Assembly (NCBI RefSeq): GCF_000935125.1
Contig: NZ_JRKI01000031.1
Location: 1-64,000, forward strand
Direction of reading: 5' to 3'
Length of the DNA: 64,000 nt
Source of the DNA: Streptomyces natalensis ATCC 27448
Lineage (GTDB): Bacteria; Actinomycetota; Actinomycetes; Streptomycetales; Streptomycetaceae
The notes under the pieces were generated by a model, which saw only the letters and a program-made list of their open reading frames with translations, made no database searches and was not told the origin of the DNA. A program made the translations under genes and the position numbers. This document shows positions 36,265-45,504 of the stretch, one piece after another. The number at the start of each line of letters is the position of its first letter. Position 1 is the first letter of the stretch.

Positions 36265-36912
36265 GTGGCGGGGCGCCTCGTGGCCCAGGGCGGGGCGACG
36301 GCAGTGGCTGATCCCGTCGGTTGGATGATCCGCCGGGGCCTGCCGCAGCGCCAGTCCTGCGGCGACGCACGCTGCGACGAGGGCCTGCTGCTTGACTCGG
36401 GCCGGGAGTGCGTGACCTGCGCGGACGTCATCAGCTACCGCCGCGCCCGACGGCACCGGGTCGCAGCCACAGTCGACGCGGCGATGCCCCATGCCTCCGA
36501 GCCGGAGCGCCAGGCGGAGACCGAGCGGCGGCTGCACGAGGTTGTCGCCGCGGAGGCCTATGCGAAGGCGCGGTACCGGGAGCAGTTCCAGACGCGTCAG
36601 AATGCCGTGGCGAAGCTGGACACGCCTGTGGCCTCGGCCGTGCTGTCCACGCCGCGCCCGGCGGCTGTGCCGGAACCGCAGGCCGAGGACGCAGACCAGG
36701 AGCGGCTCGTCCTCGAGGACCTGACCCCCGAGCAGATCCGCACCTGGCGGGTGCGGGCAATGAAGGACCACCAGGTGGTGTTCGACCACATCGACTCATA
36801 CGGCGAAACCTCAGCAAAGCGCCTGTTCACCCACCCACTGGTCAACCAGGTACAGCGCCTGACAGGCACCCACCACCTGGTGCTCGCACACACCGCCTGG
36901 GAGACGGTGTGA
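36265..36912 (+). CDS. Zinc-ribbon-containing conserved protein, N-terminus lost
   Basis: From about residue 15 the sequence matches what I remember as the C-terminal part of a widespread streptomycete DNA-binding protein: DPVGWMIRRGLPQRQSCG, a four-cysteine cluster (CGDARC and CVTCAD), a long helix (ERQAETERRLHEVVAAEAYA), and LVLEDLTPEQIRTWRVRAMK. The N-terminal DNA-binding part is missing. A separate frame just upstream (ATG 36141, MTDANDVREQQCRAVDEILA) may be its displaced beginning or a different fragment. The 36000-36140 stretch has no gene. Confidence 0.5.
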   Translation: MAGRLVAQGGATAVADPVGWMIRRGLPQRQSCGDARCDEGLLLDSGRECVTCADVISYRRARRHRVAATVDAAMPHASEPERQAETERRLHEVVAAEAYAKARYREQFQTRQNAVAKLDTPVASAVLSTPRPAAVPEPQAEDADQERLVLEDLTPEQIRTWRVRAMKDHQVVFDHIDSYGETSAKRLFTHPLVNQVQRLTGTHHLVLAHTAWETV

Positions 36913-36944
36913 GTGGCGATTTGTCTGGCATCGGCCCGGCACGC

Positions 36945-37100
36945 GTCGCCCTGCGGGCTGCTCGTCGCACTCCGCCATCAGCAGCTCCGCGAGCAAGCCA
37001 CGGTAGGCCATCTGGTCCTTGGCCGCCTGGTCGGCGATCTCGGCGAACTCGTGGCGGGCCGATAACAGCCGCAGCAGACGGCGGGCGGTGGGTAGTTACC
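36945..37100 (-). pseudogene. IS21 helper ATPase IstB, small remnant
   Basis: The leftward translation gives RLLRLLSARHEFAEIADQAA and then KDQMAYRGLLAELLMAECDE, matching the N-terminal helical region of IstB proteins. Only about 50 codons survive; the ATPase domain and the IstA transposase gene are absent. Confidence 0.65.
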
Positions 37101-37329
37101 ATGTTCACTGCTGTCCAGTCGACGGGTTGGGCACCCGGTGACGATTCCCCACGTACCGCCACCGGCGTCGTCACTCGCTGTCGACGTCCTGCGTGCACGG
37201 GTTGCATGGTGTAGGTCAGGCCGTAGGTGTGTTGTCGGCCGGGCCGAGGTCGGCGCGGATGGCATCGCTGTCGGCGGCGCTGCCGGGGATGACGATTGGT
37301 TCTTGAGCCGTTGCATGCGAAGGCACGGT

Positions 37330-37870
37330 TGACGTGGGGAATCCGGCGCGTGGCCGTCGTCGCCAAGGTCTGTCTGGCGGATGCTGGGCAGGCTGACCGG
37401 ACGCCCGTCGCGGTCTCCGACGTGGCGTGGACGCTGCCGCTGGCCAACCTGCTGTACACGGCATTGATGGGCCAGTTCACGGCAACGAGCGCAACGCGGT
37501 GTGGCGCACCTTCCTCGGCTCGGGCGGCCGCGTTCGCCACACTCCCCAGGACCGGCGCGAGCTCGAGGTCGCTCAGGTCTTCGAGTCGCGTTCGGCGATG
37601 AGTCGATATCCGTCGGACCAGCGGCTGCGGTGTCTGGTCGCGGGATCTACGCGCGAACAGTCGCCGGTTTCCGGAGCCGTAGGCCGGCACGTGGCGGCAC
37701 ACAAGACCGTCGATCACCCACAGGTGGGCGCCTTGACGCTGGATTGCGACCTGCTCAGCGTCGCGGGCAGCGAGCTGCGCATCCTGGTCTACACGGCCGA
37801 ACCTGACACCGAGGACGCCGAACGCCTCGCCCTGCTCACCGAGATCGGCACCCAGGCGCTCGTCGGATAG
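37330..37870 (+). pseudogene. XRE/MmyB-type regulator remnant
   Basis: The C-terminal MmyB-like ligand-binding domain is recognisable: GNERNAVWRTFLGSGG, then KTVDHPQVGALTLDCDLLSV and LRILVYTAEPDTEDAERLAL. An upstream piece in another frame (DVAWTLPLANLLYTALMG) belongs to the same domain. No helix-turn-helix is left. At least one frameshift lies near 37470. Confidence 0.65.
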
Positions 37871-37919
37871 ATGTCCCGCACGCCGCAAGCGGCCTTGGCG
37901 ACTGTGACGTGTAGGCGCC

Positions 37920-38280
37920 TCTCCTGCGACCGTCCGGGCCTCGGACACCTGCCAGGTCAGCACTGACACCTCGGGCAACAGCGCGCGACGACGGCGCAGC
38001 CGGCCCGCCGCCTGGCTGAACAGGGGCACCGGCCACTCGGCGTGCATCCACGCCCGCCTATGCAGGACGTACACAATCTCCAGCCCCACTCGGCGTCCTC
38101 ATACGGACGGTAGCCGTACGAGTCCCGCATCTCCCACGCGTGCTCGTACGCCGTCTTCGACCGCTCCGCGTACCGCTTCACGCACGACGGATCCTCGACG
38201 CCCAACTGCGCGGCCAGGGCCGACCACCAGACATGGCACGGTGAGGGTCCTCCAAGAACAGCCCGACGTAACGGACCGTG
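37920..38280 (-). pseudogene. tnpA: Tn3-family transposase, N-terminal fragment
   Basis: In two leftward frames: VEDPSCVKRYAERSKTAYEH, AWEMRDSYGYRPYEDAEW, then after a frameshift near 38085 RRAWMHAEWPVPLFSQAAGR and LLPEVSVLTWQVSEA. This is the DUF4158-type N-terminal DNA-binding domain of Tn3 transposases. The catalytic part is missing; a C-terminal Tn3 fragment exists at 2153-2650. Confidence 0.75.
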
Positions 38281-38320
38281 CTTCTCTGCACTAGGGCGCG
38301 TATCGGGTTGTGATCAGGAG

Positions 38321-39135
38321 GTGGTCTGCGTGAGGTCTTTGATCCAGATCATCGAGGCACGTAAGTGGAGGCCGGCCAGGATCCCACCGTCGAAGGTGCG
38401 GCCGCAAGGCGGCGGGACGCAGGACACGCCTGATGAGACGGTGTTCGCGGCCATCATCTACGTCTTGGTCAGCGGCTGTGCCTGGCGGGCCCTGCCATCG
38501 TGCTTCGGGATCTCGAAGTCGACCGCTCACCGCCGGTTCCTGATCTGGTCCAGAGCTGGTGTCTGGGGCCGTCTGACCAAGCGGTGCTGCACCGGCTCGA
38601 CGATGCCGACCTGATCGATGTCACCCGCGTGGTCCTCAACTCCGCCCATGTCAGGGCTAAAAAGGGGGTGAACACACAGGTCCGAGCCCCGTGGACCGGG
38701 GCAAGCCGGGTTCCAAAATGCACATCCTGTCGGACGCGAACGGACTGCCCCTCCTCGTCGGCGTCTCGGCTGGCAACACTCACGACAGCCGAAGGACTGG
38801 AGCCCATGGTCGAGGGTCACCAAACGAGACACGACCCTCACCGCGGCTGGTACTTCAAGCCCCGGCGCCTGCACGCGGACAAAGCCTACGACCGTGCTGA
38901 ACTACGCAAATGGCTTCAGTGGAAGCGCATCGGAGTACGGATCGCCCGCAAAGGCATCGAGTCCAGTGAACGATTAGGGCGACGCCGCTGGGTCATCGAA
39001 CCGACCATGTCGCGGCTGTCCGGCTACCGCCGCCTCAGTCCCCGCTACGAACGCAATCCCCGCAACTACCTGGCCTTTCTCGAACTTGCCGCGGCCATGT
39101 GCTGCTACAAACGTCTCGTCCGCCTCACCATGTAG
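38321..39135 (+). mobile_element. IS5-family transposase, frameshifted
   Basis: Homology runs over the whole transposase but in several frames: ETVFAAIIYVLVSGCAWRAL and FGISKSTAHRRFLIWSRAGV (start), VVLNSAHVRAKKG, then DRGKPGSKMHILSDANGLPL and VGVSAGNTHD in another frame, then EGLEPMVEGHQT, YFKPRRLHADKAYDRAELRK, ERLGRRRWVIEPTMS with the last catalytic Glu. At least three frame changes make it inactive. The element ends are roughly 38292 and 39147, where TAGGGCGCGTATC and GACACGGTCTAAG form imperfect inverted repeats. Confidence 0.8.
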
Positions 39136-39366
39136 GACACGGTCTAAGAGCCACGGCCAGTCGGATGCCCGCGGCCTTGCCCGGCTGCTTGGCGAAGGTC
39201 AGGGGCCTGCTCCGAGCATTCGAAGCCAACCTGAACAGTACGTTGTAAGTTCCGCCCTTCGCTCCGGTCCCAGTGACAACTCTGCCATCACCCGTGAGTG
39301 GCATACGGAAGGGGCCTCGTACGCGGTTAGCATCAGTATCTTCGTCGACTACTGGAGTTCACTGCT

Positions 39367-40242
39367 ATGTCGTTGCCACGCCTCGGAGTTGTCATCGTGA
39401 CGATGGGCACTCGCCCGCGAGAGCTCCAGGATCTGCTTGCCTCAGTGGAGAAGCAGGACATGCGTGCCGCGAGAGTAGTGCTGGTTGGAAACGCCACGCC
39501 CCTCACTGACATCTCGGCTGATGTGACCAAGATCCCGCTGAATGAGAATCTGGGCTGCCCCGGCGGCCGCAACGTTGGTCTGAAGATGTTGCAAGAGTCG
39601 GGCGACGTCGATGTTGTGGTCGAGCTGGACGACGACGGCCTGCTCATTGCCGACGACGTGTTCCGCAAGGTCCAGCACTTGTTCGCGGAGGACCCCAAGC
39701 TGGGCATCATCGGCTTCAGGGTTGCTGACGAGCACGGGCACACAGAGCGACGCTGGGTGCCCCGCCTGCGCGCTGACGATCCGATGCGCCGTGGCTTGGT
39801 GACCGCGTTCCTCGGTGGCGGACACGCCTTCTCGATGCACATGCTCAACGAGATCGGTCTATGGCCGTCGGAGTTCTTCTTCGGGCACGAAGAGTCCGAC
39901 CTAGCCTGGCGTGCGCTCGATGCAAGATGGAAAATTCTCTACGAGCCGGCACTCGTCCTTCAGCACCCAAAGACATCACCAGCCCGGCATCCGGCCTACT
40001 ACCGGTTCACAGCCCGGAACCGTGTATGGCTCGCCCGCCGCCGGCTTCCTCTTCCCTTGATTCCAATCTATCTCGGAGTGTGGATCTTCCTTACCATGGC
40101 ACGTATCCGGTCCCTCCTCGGCCTGAAAGCATGGTGGGGCGGCTTCATCGAGGGCATGCGCACGTCGTGCGGCCCGCGCGAGCCGATGAGGTGGCGCACC
40201 GTGTGGCAGATGACCAGGTTGGGCCGCCCACCAATCCTCTGA
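39367..40242 (+). CDS. Family 2 glycosyltransferase
   Basis: A 291-residue GT-A glycosyltransferase from ATG 39367. N-terminal strand LGVVIVTMGTRPRELQDLLA, NLGCPGGRNVGLK, the metal-binding DxD in VVELDDDGLL, GGGHAFSMHMLNEIG, and the acceptor-base region FFGHEESDLAWRAL. Two hydrophobic helices near the C-terminus (LIPIYLGVWIFLTMARI) suggest membrane association. It resembles rhamnosyl- or cell-wall glycan transferases. It is not obviously linked to a neighbour, since insertion-sequence remnants flank it, but it could serve the sugar-related cluster downstream. Confidence 0.88.
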   Translation: MSLPRLGVVIVTMGTRPRELQDLLASVEKQDMRAARVVLVGNATPLTDISADVTKIPLNENLGCPGGRNVGLKMLQESGDVDVVVELDDDGLLIADDVFRKVQHLFAEDPKLGIIGFRVADEHGHTERRWVPRLRADDPMRRGLVTAFLGGGHAFSMHMLNEIGLWPSEFFFGHEESDLAWRALDARWKILYEPALVLQHPKTSPARHPAYYRFTARNRVWLARRRLPLPLIPIYLGVWIFLTMARIRSLLGLKAWWGGFIEGMRTSCGPREPMRWRTVWQMTRLGRPPIL

Positions 40243-40825
40243 AGATCGTCGGCCGCAGCCTAACCACCAGCGCAGGAGGAACTTTTGAGAACGGCCGAAC
40301 ACGTTCCCTATCAACTCCGTTCCACAGGCTTCGGCAATCGCGCGGTGGCAGCCTTGTCGTGGACGTCGAGCGCCTTGGCGATTACGCGACTCCGGGCTCG
40401 AAAGACGAGCGACGGATCAAAGGGGACAGGCCGTTCTGCGGTGGGATGCCGACCCCGCACGATCCCGGCTGCCCTGGGTAGCGGCCCCGAGAGGACCCAC
40501 CAGGCTTCTGCTGAGGGCCTTTGGGTCGGCTCGTTTCGAGTGACTTTGTCAGTCAGGCGCCGTGTGCTCAATCACCCTGCTCAGCGCAAGGATAGAGCCG
40601 CTTCCGTTTATGGGCTGCGTGAAAGCGGCAGTACTCCTTGAAGTCTCCGTTGGCCATCATCGCGCGGAGGGTGAGGACGCCGGCCGGAGATGTCCGTCCG
40701 ATCAGATGAGGGCAGGTGCTTCGGCCGACGCCGACCATTGTTCACGACGACGGACAGCACCGCGGCCGGAGCCGCATTCTGGCTTCTGAGCTGTCATCAT
40801 CCCCGCCACGGTAGTCCGCTGGTTG
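40243..40825. other. Gene-poor region with a possible transposase tail
   Basis: No intact gene. On the - strand, around 40570-40700, the translation MMANGDFKEYCRFHAAHKRK followed by RLYPCAEQGD looks like a conserved C-terminal tail of a transposase-like protein that I cannot name. Confidence 0.3.
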
Positions 40826-40960
40826 TGTGAGGGCTAGGGAACTTGCTGCGCGTCAGGGCCGGTTCGAGGAGTTTGCCGGGGAGGTGTTCGCGCAGCTGGT
40901 GCGGCGGGATCAGAGTGAGAAAGGCGCCTGGTATCTGCGGGGCTGCTGCCCATGGTGAGG
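40826..40960 (+). pseudogene. IS701-type transposase, N-terminal remnant
   Basis: About 40 codons: ARELAARQGRFEEFAGEVFA followed by QLVRRDQSEKGAWYLRGLLP, the typical beginning of IS701-family transposases (R-x-D-Q...YLRGLL). Nothing of the catalytic core follows. Confidence 0.6.
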
Positions 40961-41275
40961 CCACCGAACTCCACCAGCCCACCTACAACGGACTTGAGCC
41001 CAGGTCCCTTCCGCGTTACCGCAGTCGGCCGGTGTCCTTGCGTGACCACATGCTGGGCACAGGACAAGGCCAGGGACGGATCCTGACCTGGCGCAAGGGC
41101 TCCAAAGCCGCAATGAGCTCACCCTTCGTGCTGGTGCCGTCAGCCTTGCCGGACGTCGGCTCAAACCCGCCGCGGACGGCACGATCGGTCTGAGCCGGCT
41201 GATAGCCCAGCCGCCCGAAGACGGGGACGAGCCGTGCAAGTGCTGGATAGGGAAGGAACAGGGCCCGCCGCGGCT

Positions 41276-41480
41276 GGTGACGGATGACATGTGGGGTCGG
41301 ATCGAACCGCTGCTGCCGATTCGCACTCGGGAGGGAGCCAAGCAAGTGCCTGCAAGGTGTCCTATTCCCGCTGCACACGGATATGCAGCGGGACTGGTGG
41401 CTGCAGGAGCTCGGCTTCGGCTCCGGGATGACCTGCTGGCGTCGGCTGCGGGACTGGAACCAGAGCGGGTCTCCGGCTAC
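41276..41480 (+). pseudogene. IS5-type transposase, N-terminal remnant
   Basis: PPRLVTDDMWGRIEPLLPI is the usual start of IS5/DUF4096 transposases; after a frame change QELGFGSGMTCWRRLRDWNQ continues the same domain. It ends at about 41480, where the aldo/keto reductase gene ends. The intervening 40961-41275 has no recognised gene. Confidence 0.65.
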
Positions 41481-42457
41481 GGGCGCCACATGTTCATCTG
41501 CCAATCGAGGAACAGATCGTCTATCTCGGAAAGGTCACCCGTGGTGAACTGAACGGAGTTGATGGCATCAACGTTCTCGCGCAATTGAGCAACACTTGAG
41601 ACCCCAATCGCTGTCGAGGTCACGCGTTGATCTTTGAGGGCCCAGGAAATAGATAATTGCGCAAGGGTTTGACCTCGCCTATCCGCCAATGCTTGAAGTA
41701 GACTCAATCTATCAAGAAAATCCACAGTAATGACTTTAGGTTTGGGGTGTTTGCCAAGGGCTGCACGGGAATCACGTGAAATTCCCTGGAGGTATCTATT
41801 CGAGAGTAGCCCTTGAGCCATCGGCGCAAAGGAGACGCACCCTACGCGCTCCTTACCTAAGGCGTCGAGTAGCCCGTCTTCTTCGATCCAGCGGTTTACG
41901 ATTGAATACGAAGGTTGATGGATCAATGTTGGCATATTCAATCTCCGCGCAATCTGAATGCAAGTGTGCGTATCCGCAACATTGTAAGATGAAATACCGG
42001 CATGCCTAGCCTTGCCCTGACGAACGGCAAGAGCTAGCGCACTCATCGTTTCCTCGAGTGGGGTATCCATGTCGCGTCGATGTGAATAGAAGATATCGAC
42101 ATAATCTAATCCCATGCGGCCAAGTGACTGATCAAGCGACGCCAGGAGGTGCTTCCTCGTCCCTCCTGCACCATGAGGGCCCGGCCACATGGGGTACCCG
42201 GCCTTAGTGGAGATAATTATTGAATCTCGCTGACGCTTTAGGTCCGACTGCAGCACCTTTCCGAACCTAATTTCCGCACCCCCCGGGGGTGGTCCATAAT
42301 TATTTGCCAAATCGAAATGATTTACACCAAGTTCGAGTGCGCCCCGAATAATTGCCCTCTGCGTAAGCGGATCACCATCCTCCCCAAACCGCTGCCACAA
42401 ACCAAGCGAAACGACCGGGAGAAGTGGACCGGCATCTCCAGCTTGACGGTATTTCAT
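41477..42457 (-). CDS. Aldo/keto reductase (YghZ-like)
   Basis: 326 residues from ATG 42457. NADPH-dependent TIM-barrel reductase with the catalytic tetrad visible: Asp and Tyr in NHFDLANNYGPPPG, Lys in IIISTKAGYP, His in IFYSHRRD. SYNVADTHTCIQIARRLNMP and the C-terminal cofactor segment TSTAIGVSSVAQLRENVDAI complete it. LPVVSLGLWQRFG and the NNYGPPPG loop resemble L-glyceraldehyde-3-phosphate reductase YghZ (AKR14). The DNA is clearly richer in A+T than its surroundings, and the gene sits between insertion-sequence remnants, so it was probably acquired separately. It may take part in sugar tailoring in the cluster to the right. Confidence 0.88.
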   Translation of the reverse strand: MKYRQAGDAGPLLPVVSLGLWQRFGEDGDPLTQRAIIRGALELGVNHFDLANNYGPPPGGAEIRFGKVLQSDLKRQRDSIIISTKAGYPMWPGPHGAGGTRKHLLASLDQSLGRMGLDYVDIFYSHRRDMDTPLEETMSALALAVRQGKARHAGISSYNVADTHTCIQIARRLNMPTLIHQPSYSIVNRWIEEDGLLDALGKERVGCVSFAPMAQGLLSNRYLQGISRDSRAALGKHPKPKVITVDFLDRLSLLQALADRRGQTLAQLSISWALKDQRVTSTAIGVSSVAQLRENVDAINSVQFTTGDLSEIDDLFLDWQMNMWRP

Positions 42458-43555
42458 TCTTACAGGAGGCCTTTCTTGTAATGGCCGCAATATCCAACCC
42501 TCGCCCGCCTTGGCGTTAGCGAGGTGTTTCAGCTCGACTGCCGCCGAGTCGAGTTGCCGTGAAAACGACCGCTGGAAGAAGTGAAGCTCCTGCTGGATGG
42601 GCTGTTCACAAGATCGACCTGTCCGCATGAAGCATCGCGTGCTTGTCTACCCATCAGGGCCCAACCTGTCTAGTCACCCTTTGATTCCCGTCTGATCTGC
42701 TGAACTTCTGGTGCCGTTGGTGCGGTTTACTGCACGTCCCATCGGGCCGGCAGGCCCTGGCCTGGCCCATCGGCACGTCGACACCCGTGCACTCAGATCG
42801 TGGCTGGCTTCAGCCTTGTGATCGCCACGGTCTACCGCTACTTAGCTGAGACCGACGAGGTTCTCGCGACACTCACCCTCGACCTTCACGGAGAAGCAGG
42901 GTGCCGACGGCGCGGTCCGGCGCCCTTACAGCAGCCGCGCCGCTCGGATAAGCTAACCGCTGGTCCACGAGCTGCCAACGCGTCGGAATCAATCATCCAA
43001 GGTGAGACCCCGGTAGCCATGCCCCCAATCGGCGGTCAATCGATGCGTCCGGACCGATGACGCAGCCTCCAGGCCATGCGTTCAACAGGGCTGAATGTCA
43101 CGCCACCTCCAGAGGCCAGACCCCCATTGCGATGCCGCCAAGAGGGAATGGGGGATCCCGACGTATCGGCTAATCAGCAGCCTTATTTCGCTGTTGGCCT
43201 ATGGACGGAGTCACATCGCCCGCCATGTTCTCAATAGCGCCAAATGTGCCTGCCTGGAGCGCAAAAAGATTTCTCCTGATGACGCGAACAGCAACGCAGT
43301 GCGCAGGTATGGTTGTTGCCGTCCGCCGCCACACACCCAGTGGGTGCGTGGCGGCGGACGCGCAATCGCCTAGCGAAGCAATACCCCGTCACCCGCATGG
43401 ACGGTTTCGGTCACAAAGGGTGGGTGGCTCAGGGTCGCTTCTCGGACCTGGTCGTCGGTCGGCTACAAGGGGCGCGCGAGACGGGGGGCTATGAGCCAGT
43501 GGCTTTCCCCTCCCTGGCAGCTGTTCGGCGCGAGAGAGATGAGCAAGGAATTGGT
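42458..43555. other. Gene-poor stretch with a transposase scrap
   Basis: About 1.1 kb without an intact gene. At 42800-42890 (+) the translation GFSLVIATVYRYLAETDEVL resembles the helix-turn-helix segment of an IS5-like transposase (G-F-S-x-x-T-x-Y-R-Y). The open frame from 43313 continues into the ABC transporter gene but lacks a ribosome-binding site before 43556. Promoters for the transporter operon should lie here. Confidence 0.4.
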
Positions 43556-45448
43556 ATGCAGGTGAAGTGGGCGGCACTTTTAAGCCCTGTCGTTCGTGAG
43601 GTGGCGCGGTGTGGTCGTATCAGCCGTGAGCGGATGGAACTGCTGAAACTAGTGCGGGCGGAGCGTCGCACGTTGGCTGGCCTGCTGGGTACTCATCTGC
43701 TGGCTGCAGCGTTGCCCACGGTCAATGCGATGGCGATTGGTTGGCTCACCGCACGGCTGAGCTCCGTTGTCAGCAGAGGCGCCGATGCGAGCACGATGAC
43801 GGTTCCCCTGGCTGTCCTCGTCCTCCTAATGCTCGCCGAAGAGCTGGCAGTGGCCTTCCGGGATGTGCTCCAACTGGTCGTCGCAGGGCGTCTGGACGGC
43901 CGTGCCCGCAGACGGGTCCGTGCACTCGTCATGGAGCCGCGCTTCATCAGCCACATGGAAGACCCCGAGTACCTAGATGACGTCAGTCGCGCCTCGAACA
44001 TCGGTGCCGGTACCTTCCGTTCACCGGGGAAGGCCGCGGTCGGACAGATTCTGCTGACCTTTCGCGTGTTCTCGGCTTGCGCAGCGACTATTCTCCTTTC
44101 CCTCTACTTTCCCGTGCTTGCTCTTGGGCTGCTCGCTGCCTCTCTTCTCATGCGGTCCATCATCCGCAGGCAGTGGATGTACCTCGCCTCCGTCATGAGC
44201 GCCGGCGAACGCGGTGCGCGTCGCGTCCGGTACTGGACGGACGTGGCAGGCGGCCGGGAGGCGGCGAAAGAGGTGCGCCTCTTCGGGCTCGTCGCGTGGG
44301 CGGTCCGGCGTCGCACCCGTGAGGCACTGGAGTCGGCGGCCGACTTGTGGCAGGCCAGGGCCGAAGTGTTGGGGAAGCAGTGGTGGACGATCGGGATAGC
44401 TCTGGGCTCGGCCGCCTCCGCCCTCTTTTTCCCTGCGCTCGCCTTCCGCAGGGACGAGATCAGTGCCGGCGAGCTCATGACCTGTCTCACGGCGGCATGG
44501 GTGATCTTCCAAGTCAGCTTCATGGGCATGGAAGCATTCGACATCGAGTATGGATTTGACGCGGTTCAAGCCCTGCAGCGCCTCGAAAATCGCGGCAGAC
44601 GAGACGGTTTAGCCTTCAGTGGCGGCATGCCGGAGAAAGGCCGGACCGCACCGGCGGAGGTCAGACTGGAGAAGGTGACCTTCCGATACCCCGGTTCCGA
44701 CCAGGCTGTGCTGGACGAACTCGACCTGCACATAAGCTCGGGAGAAGTCCTGGCCATCGTCGGAAATAGCGGAGTGGGGAAGACCACGCTGATCAAACTT
44801 CTGGCTGGCTTGTACGAAACCGATGAGGGCCGGATCACCGTGGACGGGACAGACCTGTCGGAGATCGACGCAGAGGCTTGGCGCGGTCGGCTCGCCGTCG
44901 TCTTCCAGGACTTCAATCGCTACCCGCTCAGCGCGGTTCTGAACGTGGCCTTGGGAGCACCAGAGGCGATGCATGACACCGCAGGAGCCGTACGAGCCAT
45001 GACCCGGATCAGCGGTGGCACGCTGCCAGGATCACTCCCCTTCGGCCCGGACACCGTGCTCTCGGGGGAACAGCCCGATGGCGTTGACCTCTCCGGGGGG
45101 CAGTGGCAGCAGATCGCTGTGGCACGAGCGATGTTCGCTGCCCAGCATGGTCGAGACCTGATCATCCTGGACGAGCCGACTGCGCACCTCGACGTGGAGA
45201 CGGAGGCCGCCTTCTACCAACGGGTAGTGACCGAGGTGCGAGGCAGGAGCGTGGTCCTCATCTCTCACCGCATGTCGACCATTCGCCACGCCGACAGGAT
45301 CATCCTGCTCAGCGATGGGAAGGTCGCGGAGAGCGGAAGCCATCAGGAACTCATGGCCGCTGACGGAGAGTATGCCCGCCTTTTCAAACTGCAGGCAGCA
45401 CGTTTCAGGGGGCATGAAAGTTCCGAGGCGCCGGCCCGGTCCTCGTGA
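43556..45448 (+). CDS. ABC transporter, fused permease and ATPase (first of pair)
   Basis: 630 residues from ATG 43556 (AAGGA at about 43545). The N-terminal membrane domain has about six helices (LLGTHLLAAALPTVNAMAIG, VPLAVLVLLMLAEELAVAF, TILLSLYFPVLALGLLAASL, IGIALGSAASALFFPAL). The ATPase domain: Walker A IVGNSGVGKTTLIKLLAG, Q-loop VVFQDFNRYP, signature DLSGGQWQQIAVAR, Walker B LIILDEPTAHLD, H-loop VVLISHR. This is the half-size exporter type used for peptides and natural products. The stop overlaps a GTG of the next ABC gene by four bases; a heterodimer is likely. Probable self-resistance or export for the biosynthetic cluster. Confidence 0.9.
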   Translation: MQVKWAALLSPVVREVARCGRISRERMELLKLVRAERRTLAGLLGTHLLAAALPTVNAMAIGWLTARLSSVVSRGADASTMTVPLAVLVLLMLAEELAVAFRDVLQLVVAGRLDGRARRRVRALVMEPRFISHMEDPEYLDDVSRASNIGAGTFRSPGKAAVGQILLTFRVFSACAATILLSLYFPVLALGLLAASLLMRSIIRRQWMYLASVMSAGERGARRVRYWTDVAGGREAAKEVRLFGLVAWAVRRRTREALESAADLWQARAEVLGKQWWTIGIALGSAASALFFPALAFRRDEISAGELMTCLTAAWVIFQVSFMGMEAFDIEYGFDAVQALQRLENRGRRDGLAFSGGMPEKGRTAPAEVRLEKVTFRYPGSDQAVLDELDLHISSGEVLAIVGNSGVGKTTLIKLLAGLYETDEGRITVDGTDLSEIDAEAWRGRLAVVFQDFNRYPLSAVLNVALGAPEAMHDTAGAVRAMTRISGGTLPGSLPFGPDTVLSGEQPDGVDLSGGQWQQIAVARAMFAAQHGRDLIILDEPTAHLDVETEAAFYQRVVTEVRGRSVVLISHRMSTIRHADRIILLSDGKVAESGSHQELMAADGEYARLFKLQAARFRGHESSEAPARSS

Positions 45449-45504
45449 CGCAAAGGGGCGGGAGACGTCCAAGTCTCGCTGGTGAAAGCAGATTTAGAGG
45501 AAGC